In this document: positions 40,032-48,322 of the stretch, one piece after another | Numbering within the stretch: position 1 is the first letter of the stretch | Layout: the number at the start of each line of letters is the position of its first letter | NCBI RefSeq assembly: GCF_900129885.1 | Contig: NZ_FQXE01000001.1 | Location: 248,001-312,000, forward strand | Source: Pollutimonas bauzanensis | GTDB taxonomy: Bacteria > Pseudomonadota > Gammaproteobacteria > Burkholderiales > Burkholderiaceae_B | Direction: 5' to 3' | Length of the DNA: 64,000 nucleotides | Notes under the pieces: model-generated | The model's database searches: none | The model's input: the letters and a program-made list of their open reading frames with translations, nothing else | Told to the model about the DNA's origin: nothing | Translations under genes and position numbers: made by a program

Positions 40032-41352
40032 CATAAACTTTTCGATTGATTGGTTATCTTCGGGAGGCGGTGAACCAGCCTTTCGCGACACATCGGCGCA
40101 GTTGGCGATACATTTAAACGAAACTTGCCTGACGCGCAATGAGGACATATGGTCGAAAACTGTGCGCGATACGGTATTGGTTTCGACATATCCATTGGCG
40201 TTGTGGTTTGCTTCTTCCTGGTGGCGGTTGAACTTTGAGCCACTACCTCAACCAGGGATCAGGCCATCGTTGGATTGGCGCATGGCGCATGAGTTAGGAG
40301 CTGCCAATCATGGTTTCGTATGGCCAAGAATTCTTTTCGCTCCCGATGGTGAAATGGTAAATATTTGGGCTGAACGAGTCCCCTTGGAAGGACAGTCAAT
40401 CCAATATCTTTATGGTCTAGATGCGCCTCGGGCAGTCAAAATGCATGATTTTCAACATCAAGTCCACGGTTTCATTGAAACAGTTCTGAACAGGCTACAG
40501 GCGGTTGGTTGCGAGCGAACCGATTTGGCGGCGCTTTGGTCGTTCGTGCAAGAAGACAGGGAAAACCCTCTGTCCAAGCGAATCCGCATCTTGGAGGCAC
40601 AAATGGGGTTCGATCCAGATGAGTGTCCAAAGGAAATCATTTCAGAAGCACTACGTATCCAAGATGAGACCGGCATTACTGCCATGTCAGAACTTGCTCC
40701 AATTTTCGGACGGCGGGCTGACGGAACCGCACTCGGAGAAATTGCCAATCTTGCTTTAAAAGATGGGCTGCGAGGACGGCCGCAGGTATCAGGCGAAGAT
40801 ATAAAAATAAATCCATCCTCGGTCGCACCATGGCAACGGGGCGTTGATGCTGCCAGGGAGGTGCGTAAGCTATTGAACAATAAAGAAAACCCTATCGACA
40901 ATAACTGTTTGTTTGAACTTCTGGGTATTACTGCGGTCCAAGTCGATGCTTGGGAAGGCCCTTTCAAAAATATAGTGGCGGTTGCCAAACCGGAAGAAGG
41001 CGGAAATCTGAATTTCATTCCCCGCAAAAAGCATCCGACTGCCAAGCGCTTTGAGTTTGTTCGCTTTCTCGCAGATATCATGGAGCGGCCCAAAGATAAC
41101 CGTGATTGGCTGGTATCTTCGGATATTGCGACAGCCAGACAGAAATACCAGAGGGCATTCGCCGCTGAATTTCTTTGCCCTATTGATTCACTCGTTGACT
41201 TCATCGAAGGAGACTATTCAGAGTCATCCTTTGAAGATGCGGCAATTCATTTCGGCGTCAGCGAGAAGACAGTCGAATCGTTATTAGCGAACAATGGCTA
41301 CCTGGAAATTTCGTCGGGGGAGCCCCATATGCCATACCGATTGGCAGCGTGA
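40024..41352 (+). CDS. Uncharacterised protein with a C-terminal part like ImmA/IrrE proteins
   Basis: A 442-residue soluble protein, second gene of the module. The N-terminal 270 residues are unassigned (INFSIDWLSSGGGEPAFRDT; WAERVPLEGQSIQYLYGLDA). The C-terminal part (about 300-440) has the order of COG2856/ImmA-IrrE proteins: NNCLFELLGITAVQVDAWEG, a helix aligned with the usual HExxH segment (KRFEFVRFLADIMERPKDN), then RQKYQRAFAAEFLCPIDSLV and a final helix-turn-helix-like FEDAAIHFGVSEKTVESLLA. The HExxH zinc motif itself is absent, so it is probably not a protease. Role unknown; defence, toxin-antitoxin or regulatory functions are possible. Confidence 0.75.
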   Translation: MANINFSIDWLSSGGGEPAFRDTSAQLAIHLNETCLTRNEDIWSKTVRDTVLVSTYPLALWFASSWWRLNFEPLPQPGIRPSLDWRMAHELGAANHGFVWPRILFAPDGEMVNIWAERVPLEGQSIQYLYGLDAPRAVKMHDFQHQVHGFIETVLNRLQAVGCERTDLAALWSFVQEDRENPLSKRIRILEAQMGFDPDECPKEIISEALRIQDETGITAMSELAPIFGRRADGTALGEIANLALKDGLRGRPQVSGEDIKINPSSVAPWQRGVDAAREVRKLLNNKENPIDNNCLFELLGITAVQVDAWEGPFKNIVAVAKPEEGGNLNFIPRKKHPTAKRFEFVRFLADIMERPKDNRDWLVSSDIATARQKYQRAFAAEFLCPIDSLVDFIEGDYSESSFEDAAIHFGVSEKTVESLLANNGYLEISSGEPHMPYRLAA

Positions 41353-41518
41353 ATCTTCCCCCTATCTAATCACGTCGGGTCCGGCGTCGTAAACAAGACC
41401 GGGGAAATATAAATATCACCCGGGACCGAGGCCATACTTGCGCATGTCCTAATCAATGCGGCTCCAGACGCCTGCGTTGTGCGTAAAACTGCCATACTGG
41501 ACATGGGCGGTACAAATA

Positions 41519-41534
41519 CTGTATATTTAAACAG
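41519..41534. promoter_or_regulatory. LexA box, dnaE2 promoter
   Basis: CTGTATATTTAAACAG, one mismatch from a perfect palindrome, 110 bases before the dnaE2 start. The flanks (AATACTGTATATTTA and ACAGTATATG) closely match those of the imuA box at 37283. Confidence 0.88.
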
Positions 41535-41643
41535 TATATGTAGTTCGAGGCGTTTATTTCTGTTCTCGACCTTGCTGTGCCAGAGCGCTCTTTCCTTTGG
41601 CGCGCTCTCAGCTTTCCGTTCACCTATTCGCCTGACATAGATC

Positions 41644-44600
41644 TTGTATACACCTCCGGTCCTGCCGCCCTATGTCGAGCTGCATTGCCTGACCAACTAC
41701 ACCTTCCTGCGCGGCGCTTCGCACCCCGAGGAATTGGTCGAGCGCGCCGCCCAGCTGGGCTATGCCGCCATCGCCATCACCGACGAGTGCTCCGTGGCCG
41801 GCGTGGTGCGCGCGCATGTCGAGGCCAAGAAGCTGAAGCTGCCGCTTTTGATCGGGTCCAGCTTCACCTTGCGCAATGCCGACGGCAAGCCCGCGGTGAC
41901 GCTGGTGGCGCTGGCCCAGACCAGGCGCGGCTATGGCAATCTGTGCGAACTCATCACCCTGGGAAGGCGCCGCGCCGCCAAAGGCGAATACCGGCTGGCG
42001 CCAGGCGACCTCGACAAACCCGGCGAGCCGGGCCTCGGCCATCTGCGGGGCCTGCCAGAATGCGTCGTGCTGCTGGCGCCTGAATATGGCGCGCCCTTCG
42101 AGCGGCTGCTGTCGCAGGCCGAATGGGCGGCCGCGACGTTTCCAGGCCGGTGCTGGATGTCGCTGACGCTGCTGCACCGCGGCCAGGACGAGCGCCACAA
42201 GGCCGCCGTCCTGGCCGCCGCGCGGCATGCGGGCATGCCTGTCGTGGCCACCGGCCAGGTCGAGATGCATGTGCGCTCCCGCAAACCCCTGCACGACACG
42301 CTGGCCGCCGTGCGTTTGCGCACTTGCGTGCAGGACTGCGGCTTCGAGCGCGCCTCGAACGCCGAGCAGCATCTGCGGGCCCGGCTGCGCCTGGCCAATC
42401 TCTACCCCCGTGAAACGCTCGAAGAAACCCTGGAAGTCGCCACGCAATGCCCTTTCAATCTGGACGAGCTGAAATACGAATACCCCGATGAAATCTGCCC
42501 CGATGGGCTGTCGCCCGCGGTCTATCTGCGCCAGGAAACCTATATCGGCGCGCAGGGGCGTTTTCCCGGGGGCATACCGCCGAATGTGCGGGAACAGATC
42601 GAGCACGAGCTGGCATTGATCGCCGAACTGGAGTACGAGCCCTACTTCCTCACCGTATACGATATCGTGAAATTCGCCCGCGGCCGCCGCATACTCTGCC
42701 AAGGCCGGGGCTCGGCGGCCAACAGCGCCGTGTGCTATTGCCTGGGCATCACGGAAGTCGACCCGGCGCGCGGCAACAGCCTTTTCGAGCGCTTCATCAG
42801 CAGGGAACGCAACGAGCCGCCGGACATCGATGTGGATTTCGAGCACCAGCGGCGCGAGGAAGTCATCCAGTACATCTACGAAAAATACGGCCGCGACCGC
42901 GCCGCGCTCACGGCCGTGGTCATCACCTACCGGGTCAAGAGCACGCTGCGCGATACCGGCAAGGCGCTGGGCATCGATCCCATCATCATCGAAGCGGTGG
43001 CCAAGTCCTACCATTACTGGGACGGCCGGGCCAACCTGGCCGCGCGCCTGGCCGAGTGCGGCCTGGACCCGCAATCCTCCACAGCCCGGCAATGGGTGCT
43101 GCTGGCGGAACGGCTGCTGGGCTTCCCGCGCCACCTCTCGCAGCACCCAGGCGGCTTCGTGATTTCGCGCGGGCCGCTGTGCCGCCTGGTGCCCATAGAA
43201 AACGCCGCCATGGCGGATCGCAGCGTGGTCCAGTGGGACAAGGACGACCTGGATGCCGTGGGCCTGCTGAAAATCGATGTCCTGGCCCTGGGCATGCTGA
43301 GCGTCATCCGGCGGGCGCTGGACCATGTTTCCGAGCGGCGCCGGCAACCCTTCACAATGCAGGACATTCCCGCCGAAGACGGGGAGACCTACGACATGAT
43401 CTGCGCGGCCGACACCATAGGCACTTTCCAGATCGAATCGCGCGCGCAGATGAGCATGCTGCCGCGCATGCGTCCGCGGGAATTCTATGACCTGGTCATC
43501 GAGGTGGCCATCGTCCGCCCCGGGCCCATTCAGGGCGGCATGGTGCATCCCTACCTGCGGCGCCGCCAGAAACTGGAGAAGGTCACCTATCCCCACGACG
43601 ACATACGCAAGGCGCTGGAGCGGACCCTGGGCGTGCCCATCTTCCAGGAACAGGTGATGCAGGTCGCCATGCTGGCCGCGGGCTTCACCGCGGGCGAGGC
43701 CGATGAACTGCGCCGCTCCATGGCTGCCTGGAAGCGCAAGGGCGGGCTGGGAAAATTCTACGACAAGATCATCAACGGCATGACCAGCCGCGGCTACGAC
43801 AGGGAATTCGCCGAACAGATCTTCAGGCAGATCCAGGGTTTCGGTGAATATGGCTTTCCGGAAAGCCACGCCGCCAGCTTCGCCCTGCTGGCCTACGCCA
43901 GTTGCTGGCTCAAGCGCCACGAGCCCGAAGCCTTCCTGGCCGCGCTGCTCAACAGCCAGCCCATGGGCTTTTATTCGCCCTCCGTGCTGGTGCAGGATGC
44001 GCGCCGCCACGGCGTGGCCGTGCGCCCCGCCGATGTCACCATAAGCAATTGGGACGCGCGTCTGGAACCTGTGGACGGCCAGCGCCCCGCCCTGCGGCTG
44101 GGCCTGAGCCAGATCAAAGGCATGCAGCAGGAAAGCGCCGAGCGCATCGAGCAGGCGCGCGGCTTGCGGCCCTTTGCCGGCGTGGCCGACCTGGCCAGGC
44201 GCGCCAGCCTGACGCGCCACGATATGAATGCGCTGGCGGCGGGCAACGCCTTGCAGGCCCTGGCGGGCCATCGCCGCGCGGCATTGTGGGAAGCCGTGGT
44301 CAGCACGCCGGAACGCGGCCTGCTTCAGAAAGCCGATATCCACGAGTCCGATACGCCCGAATTGGCCGCTTTGACCGAGGGCCAGGCGCTGGTGGCCGAT
44401 TACCGCTCGCTGGGCCTGACGCTGGGCCGGCATCCGGTGGCGCTATTGCGCGACAAACTCACGGCCCTGCGCTTCTCGTCATCGGCGCAGTTGCGCGCGT
44501 ACGAGCAGCGCCCCATGGTGCGCGCCTGCGGCATCGTCACCGGGCGCCAGCGTCCCGGCACGTCCAAAGGCGTGATCTTCGTCACGCTGGAAGACGAGTC

Positions 44601-44793
44601 CGGCCAGATCAACCTGATCGTGCGCCCCCACATCGCCGAGCGCCAGCGGCGGGAACTCCTGACCTCGCGCCTGCTGGGCGCCTACGGCGCCTGGCAATCC
44701 CAAAGCGGCGTGCAGCATCTTATCGTCGGCCACCTGGTCGACCTGACCCCCTTGCTGGGCGCCCTGGCGACGAAAAGCAGGGATTTTCATTGA
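41644..44793 (+). CDS. dnaE2: DnaE2/ImuC error-prone DNA polymerase
   Basis: A C-family polymerase of 1049 residues that performs damage-induced mutagenic replication with ImuA and ImuB. Order: PHP domain at residues 1-270 (YVELHCLTNYTFLRGASHPE, YAAIAITDECSVAGVVRAHV), the polymerase palm with the catalytic aspartates in EPPDIDVDFEHQRREEV, fingers, then FGEYGFPESHAASFALLAYA near 740, helix-hairpin-helix, and a C-terminal OB domain (GVIFVTLEDESGQINLIVRP). The length is typical. No ATG lies between an in-frame TAG at 41638 and the conserved start, so TTG 41644 is the best start; the ribosome binding site is poor. The last 39 bases recur at 52076. Confidence 0.93.
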   Translation: MYTPPVLPPYVELHCLTNYTFLRGASHPEELVERAAQLGYAAIAITDECSVAGVVRAHVEAKKLKLPLLIGSSFTLRNADGKPAVTLVALAQTRRGYGNLCELITLGRRRAAKGEYRLAPGDLDKPGEPGLGHLRGLPECVVLLAPEYGAPFERLLSQAEWAAATFPGRCWMSLTLLHRGQDERHKAAVLAAARHAGMPVVATGQVEMHVRSRKPLHDTLAAVRLRTCVQDCGFERASNAEQHLRARLRLANLYPRETLEETLEVATQCPFNLDELKYEYPDEICPDGLSPAVYLRQETYIGAQGRFPGGIPPNVREQIEHELALIAELEYEPYFLTVYDIVKFARGRRILCQGRGSAANSAVCYCLGITEVDPARGNSLFERFISRERNEPPDIDVDFEHQRREEVIQYIYEKYGRDRAALTAVVITYRVKSTLRDTGKALGIDPIIIEAVAKSYHYWDGRANLAARLAECGLDPQSSTARQWVLLAERLLGFPRHLSQHPGGFVISRGPLCRLVPIENAAMADRSVVQWDKDDLDAVGLLKIDVLALGMLSVIRRALDHVSERRRQPFTMQDIPAEDGETYDMICAADTIGTFQIESRAQMSMLPRMRPREFYDLVIEVAIVRPGPIQGGMVHPYLRRRQKLEKVTYPHDDIRKALERTLGVPIFQEQVMQVAMLAAGFTAGEADELRRSMAAWKRKGGLGKFYDKIINGMTSRGYDREFAEQIFRQIQGFGEYGFPESHAASFALLAYASCWLKRHEPEAFLAALLNSQPMGFYSPSVLVQDARRHGVAVRPADVTISNWDARLEPVDGQRPALRLGLSQIKGMQQESAERIEQARGLRPFAGVADLARRASLTRHDMNALAAGNALQALAGHRRAALWEAVVSTPERGLLQKADIHESDTPELAALTEGQALVADYRSLGLTLGRHPVALLRDKLTALRFSSSAQLRAYEQRPMVRACGIVTGRQRPGTSKGVIFVTLEDESGQINLIVRPHIAERQRRELLTSRLLGAYGAWQSQSGVQHLIVGHLVDLTPLLGALATKSRDFH
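44755..44793. repeat. Left copy of a 39-bp direct repeat (3' end of dnaE2)
   Basis: The last 13 codons of dnaE2 including the stop (LLGALATKSRDFH) are repeated exactly at 52076-52114 in the same orientation, 7.3 kb away. The two copies bound a segment of lower GC. Confidence 0.92.
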
Positions 44794-44903
44794 GATGCCA
44801 AAAACAGCTTCAATGGCTGATCGAGGTAGGGGATGAATCCAGAGCGTTGATAGAAACGCGCGACAGCTCCAGCATCGGTCTTGCCAGGATCGAATTTTTT
44901 GGC
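44787..44903 (-). pseudogene. C-terminal fragment of a GNAT acetyltransferase
   Basis: The minus strand reads AKKFDPGKTDAGAVARFYQR then SGFIPYLDQPLKLFLASQ and a stop inside the 39-bp repeat. The A-x-x-FY-x-x-x-GF...LFL pattern is the end of GNAT proteins, particularly the acetyltransferase toxins paired with DUF1778 antitoxins. Nothing upstream restores the rest of the domain, so this is a remnant of about 38 residues. Its stop overlaps the 3' end of dnaE2. Confidence 0.7.
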
Positions 44904-44905
44904 AC

Positions 44906-44934
44906 CGAGCGGCAGCGGGCTGGGCCAGCAGGCG
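44906..44934 (-). pseudogene. Fragment of a DksA/TraR-type zinc-finger gene
   Basis: 28 of 29 bases match 25338-25366, the part of the DksA-like gene encoding ERLLAQPAAAR. It abuts the GNAT fragment, and no further DksA sequence surrounds it. It is either debris from another dksA paralogue or a recombination scar. Confidence 0.6.
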
Positions 44935-45056
44935 CTCACTGCCCTCCCACGTTGGAGGGACGGGCATAAACTATGTGGCTAGCGTTACCCAGATCCATAC
45001 CGAGTCCGCCCCTAAATGCGACCTGTGCGATGGGTGGGTGTATGCCCGGTTCAGTG

Positions 45057-45716
45057 CTACCGCCGCCATGATCCATGCGGCAGTTCGACGTCACGTTCCG
45101 CCTTTGCTAACGCGTCGACCAGGCCGGCTCGATCCAGCGGAATGCAATAGGCGGGCTTTGCGCGCTCGAAACGCCAGCTATCCTCAAGCAAGCCGGCGTC
45201 GACCGTATCGAATCCAAATTCTTCTTGAAGTTCAGTCACGACTCGCTTCGCCTCAACGTCATCGCCGGCGATGGGGAGTGCCCGTCGCGAACCCGCCCCC
45301 GACAGGGGAGCGGGCGTTTCGAGATCGGCGGCCAGGATCGCGTTGAAAGCCTTCACGACCTTCGACGCCGCGAAGTGCCTCGCCACCATGGCGCTGGTGG
45401 TGGTCTGGTGCAGATCGAGGGCGGCGATCCGGCCATCGCGATCCGGGTAGTAGTTGTTGGTATCGATGACGATCCTGTCCGCCAAAGGCGCCGGATCGAT
45501 CTTGAACAGGCTGACGAACGGAACGGTGACGACCGTGACCGTACCGAATCTGCCGGCCTCCTGCGCCGTTCCTGTCGAACAACCGATTTCCCTGGCGATA
45601 TCGGTCAGTGTCTCCGGGCCGCGGGAGTTGCTGATTTTCACCTCGTGCCCCTTGCCCACCGCAAGCCGGGCGATTGCCTGGCCTATATGCCCTGCTCCAA
45701 TAATCCCGATCTTCAT
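45057..45716 (-). CDS. NADPH-dependent F420 reductase-like NAD(P)-binding protein
   Basis: A 219-residue Rossmann protein: MKIGIIGAGHIGQAIARLAV with the GxGxxG nucleotide motif, GHEVKISNSRGPETLTDIAR, TVTVVTVPFVSLFKIDPAPL, VIDTNNYYPDRDGRI, and VVKAFNAILAADLETPAPLS. This is the NADP oxidoreductase, coenzyme F420-dependent family, which in bacteria lacking F420 acts on other substrates; the role here is unknown. The start at 45716 is fixed by AGGAGAA six bases upstream. It is the island gene closest to host GC content. Confidence 0.87.
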   Translation of the reverse strand: MKIGIIGAGHIGQAIARLAVGKGHEVKISNSRGPETLTDIAREIGCSTGTAQEAGRFGTVTVVTVPFVSLFKIDPAPLADRIVIDTNNYYPDRDGRIAALDLHQTTTSAMVARHFAASKVVKAFNAILAADLETPAPLSGAGSRRALPIAGDDVEAKRVVTELQEEFGFDTVDAGLLEDSWRFERAKPAYCIPLDRAGLVDALAKAERDVELPHGSWRR

Positions 45717-45882
45717 CACAATTCTCCTATTCTTCTGAACCACAATCCTAGACGACCTTGAGGCCGATAGCTCCGGGCAGGATGGCTGCCAGCAACCCTC
45801 TGAAGCGACTCAAGCGCGGCTCAATGTCGCGTCCGAGCGCCGTAGGAATCCCCTTTTTTTTCCGGTATCAGGCCGGGGAGCA

Positions 45883-46833
45883 TCAGCGAGAGGCAGGGGA
45901 GGATGTCAATTGCCAAGGTGGCGCAGGCATCCACCTTTCCTTCAAGAAATCAATAAATACTCTGGTCTTAGCAGGGAGATACCGACCGGGCATGTGAACC
46001 AAATACAAGGCATCGCCGAGGGAACCGGATATCGTGTAATCGGACAGCACCCGACGCAGATCGCCGGACGCTATATCGCGCGCAATAGCAAAATCGGGAA
46101 GCAAGGCTATCCCCATACCATTCAGCGCCAAATCGCGCACCGCTTCGCTGTTATTCACTGATAGCAGATTAGTGACTTCAACTTGATGGCGCACTTGATC
46201 CTTGACCATGCTCCACATCGTTCGATGGTTGCGGAATCCATAGAACAGGCAATTATGCTGCGCGAGGTCCAGGGGAACGCGCACTGGCGGCCCCTTCTCA
46301 AGCACATGTTCGGTCGCTACCAGCGAATAGGAGAGTTCACATACCCGTTGCGCAGAAAGGCTCAAAGGCGGCGCGTCACATAGTCGAAGCAATAGGTCAT
46401 AGCCCTCTTCCACCAGATCGACGTAGCGATCAAGCAAGCATAAATCAATTCCGAGCTGAGGATAAAGTGCCGAAAATTCGGCAAGCAATGGCGTGACATG
46501 CAGACGGCCAAATGCTACCGAAGTACTGATGGTCAAAACCCCGGAAGGCTGAATCAGGAATTGTTCGGCATCGGCCTGGACTCCGTCGATTTCCTGGACG
46601 ATCCTCACGGCCCGCTCGTATATCGCTACCCCGACGTCTGTGAGACTGATATGCCGGGTGCTTCGATTCAATAGCCGAAGCCCCATGCTCGATTCGAGAT
46701 CACGTAATTGGCGGCTCGTCACCGCCTTGTCCTGGCCCAATGCGCGGGCGGCAGCTGATATCCCGCCAGACTCTACGATTTTCGCAAAGGTGATCAACCA
46801 GCGTGCGGCGTTGACAGTACGTGGAGAAGTCAT
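45883..46833 (-). CDS. LysR-type transcriptional regulator of the island
   Basis: A 316-residue LysR protein: helix-turn-helix at residues 8-68 (ITFAKIVESGGISAAARALG then QDKAVTSRQLRDLESSMGLR), substrate domain about 95-300. It is divergent from the DMT exporter at 46951, and the gap contains TATCAGATA (46906-46914), a possible site. By position it is expected to control the exporter-cupin-CoA transferase-FAD protein set. Its GC content is lower than that of the core genes on the left. Confidence 0.9.
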   Translation of the reverse strand: MTSPRTVNAARWLITFAKIVESGGISAAARALGQDKAVTSRQLRDLESSMGLRLLNRSTRHISLTDVGVAIYERAVRIVQEIDGVQADAEQFLIQPSGVLTISTSVAFGRLHVTPLLAEFSALYPQLGIDLCLLDRYVDLVEEGYDLLLRLCDAPPLSLSAQRVCELSYSLVATEHVLEKGPPVRVPLDLAQHNCLFYGFRNHRTMWSMVKDQVRHQVEVTNLLSVNNSEAVRDLALNGMGIALLPDFAIARDIASGDLRRVLSDYTISGSLGDALYLVHMPGRYLPAKTRVFIDFLKERWMPAPPWQLTSSPASR

Positions 46834-46950
46834 TGTTGCGCTCAGGCCAACAGGAGTTTGACAAATGAAGAACTACTGCTTACGCGCCGATTAAACCACA
46901 ATGACTATCAGATATTCACAAATCGTTATTAATTTAGGAGATACAACGCC

Positions 46951-47838
46951 ATGTCTACCACCACACTGGCACCATCTGCTTCATATCAACGTTTTTTCTG
47001 GCCGGCGTTGTTTATCCTGATGTGGAGCTCAGGCTATGTCGCCGGCAAAATTGGCCTGCCTTATGCAGGACCCTTCACCCTGATTTTTATCCGCTTCGCA
47101 AGTGCTGCGATTATCCTGCTCGCGGTGACTTTAGCCACCCAAGCGCCGTGGCCTACCAAACCGATGGTATATGTGCATTTGGCTGTCGTCGGCCTGCTGG
47201 TCCAAGCTTTGCAGTTCTCGGGCCTGTATTTGGGATTGAGTCTGGGCGTATCTGCGGGCGTCTCGGCTTTGGTCGTCGGCATGATGCCAATCTTCACGGC
47301 GATAGGCGCCATCGCATTCTTGAACGAGCGGGTCACCAGCAAGCAGGTTCTTGGCCTCATGATCGGACTCTTCGGTGTCACCATCGTGGTACTCGACAAG
47401 ATCGGCGTTGGCCAAGCTCAATGGGCCGGGTATGCCGCCGTCCTGGTCGCCTTGCTTGGAATCAGCGCGGGCACGCTTTATCAGAAGAAGTTCGTCACGA
47501 ACATCGATCTGCGAACCGCCGGCTTCATTCAGTTGACTATCGCAAGCCTTGCTGTCGCCCCGATTGCCATCGGCAGTGAACATCTGGCAATCATATGGAC
47601 GCCAGAGCTGATCGGCGCCTCCGTCTGGCTCAGTCTGGTCAATTCGATAGGCGCAGTCAGCGTCCTCTTTCTTCTGATGCGCCGCGGCGAAGCCACCAAG
47701 GTCGCCGGGCTGTTTTATCTGATTCCATCGGCTACGGCAATCATGGGATATGTCGTTCTAGGCGAAACGCTCACCGCCCTCCAGCTCTTTGGCTTCTTCA
47801 TTTCGGCGACAGGGGTGTATCTCACGACGCGTCGCTAG
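46951..47838 (+). CDS. EamA/DMT superfamily transporter
   Basis: A 295-residue inner-membrane protein with ten predicted helices in two EamA repeats (ALFILMWSSGYVAGKIGLPY in the first, YAAVLVALLGISAGTLYQKK in the second, VLGETLTALQLFGFFISATG at the end). Members export amino acids, metabolites or drugs. The ATG follows TAGGAGATACAACGCC. First gene of a four-gene plus-strand run within the island, divergent from the LysR gene. The substrate is not known; the co-encoded CoA transferase suggests an organic acid. Confidence 0.9.
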   Translation: MSTTTLAPSASYQRFFWPALFILMWSSGYVAGKIGLPYAGPFTLIFIRFASAAIILLAVTLATQAPWPTKPMVYVHLAVVGLLVQALQFSGLYLGLSLGVSAGVSALVVGMMPIFTAIGAIAFLNERVTSKQVLGLMIGLFGVTIVVLDKIGVGQAQWAGYAAVLVALLGISAGTLYQKKFVTNIDLRTAGFIQLTIASLAVAPIAIGSEHLAIIWTPELIGASVWLSLVNSIGAVSVLFLLMRRGEATKVAGLFYLIPSATAIMGYVVLGETLTALQLFGFFISATGVYLTTRR

Positions 47839-47919
47839 TGTGGCAACGCGACGAGATCGTTGATAACCGAACTCGCGCGGAAAAATCTTGATTCGTTCAT
47901 AACTATTAGGGAGATGACC

Positions 47920-48312
47920 ATGCAAATATCGTACGAAACAAAAGCTAGCGACTCGAAGATCTTCAGCATTTTCGACAAGTCGTGGCGCGATGAGAATCTG
48001 GACTGGCAGCCTTACTCTTCAGATGGGCGCAGCAATGTCGATATCGTTCGACTCTATGACGATCGCCGCAATGGTGTGGGCCCTGCTGGTGCTCTTCTGC
48101 GCTATGCCCCCGGGGCCAGTGTGCCCGCTCATTTACATCCTGGGACTGAGCTTATCCTTGTCTTGGAGGGCGAACTCATCAACGACGCGGGTGTGCACCC
48201 TGCTGGCACATTAGAGATATGCGCTGTGGGAAGCATCCATACCCTCTCGTCCAAAAAGGGTTGCATTTTTCTTGTGATCTGGGAGCAGCCAGTCCAGCGA
48301 CTTGACGAGTAA
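47920..48312 (+). CDS. Cupin-domain protein (ChrR-like)
   Basis: A 130-residue soluble cupin: motif 1 APGASVPAHLHPGTELILVL followed by EGE, and motif 2 around HPAGTLEICAVGSIHTLSSK. His and Glu ligands of a metal site are present (HLHPGTE and SIHTL). It resembles the ChrR/anti-ECF cupin group and small dioxygenase-like cupins; the function is not determined. GGGAG six bases before the ATG at 47920 sets the start. It lies between the DMT gene and the CoA transferase gene, which starts 10 bases further on. Confidence 0.8.
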   Translation: MQISYETKASDSKIFSIFDKSWRDENLDWQPYSSDGRSNVDIVRLYDDRRNGVGPAGALLRYAPGASVPAHLHPGTELILVLEGELINDAGVHPAGTLEICAVGSIHTLSSKKGCIFLVIWEQPVQRLDE

Positions 48313-48322
48313 GGGAGGCGTC

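Noticed and set aside
41620-44433. 937-codon minus-strand frame opposite dnaE2
   Set aside because: Antisense shadow; dnaE2 is motif-supported along its whole length.
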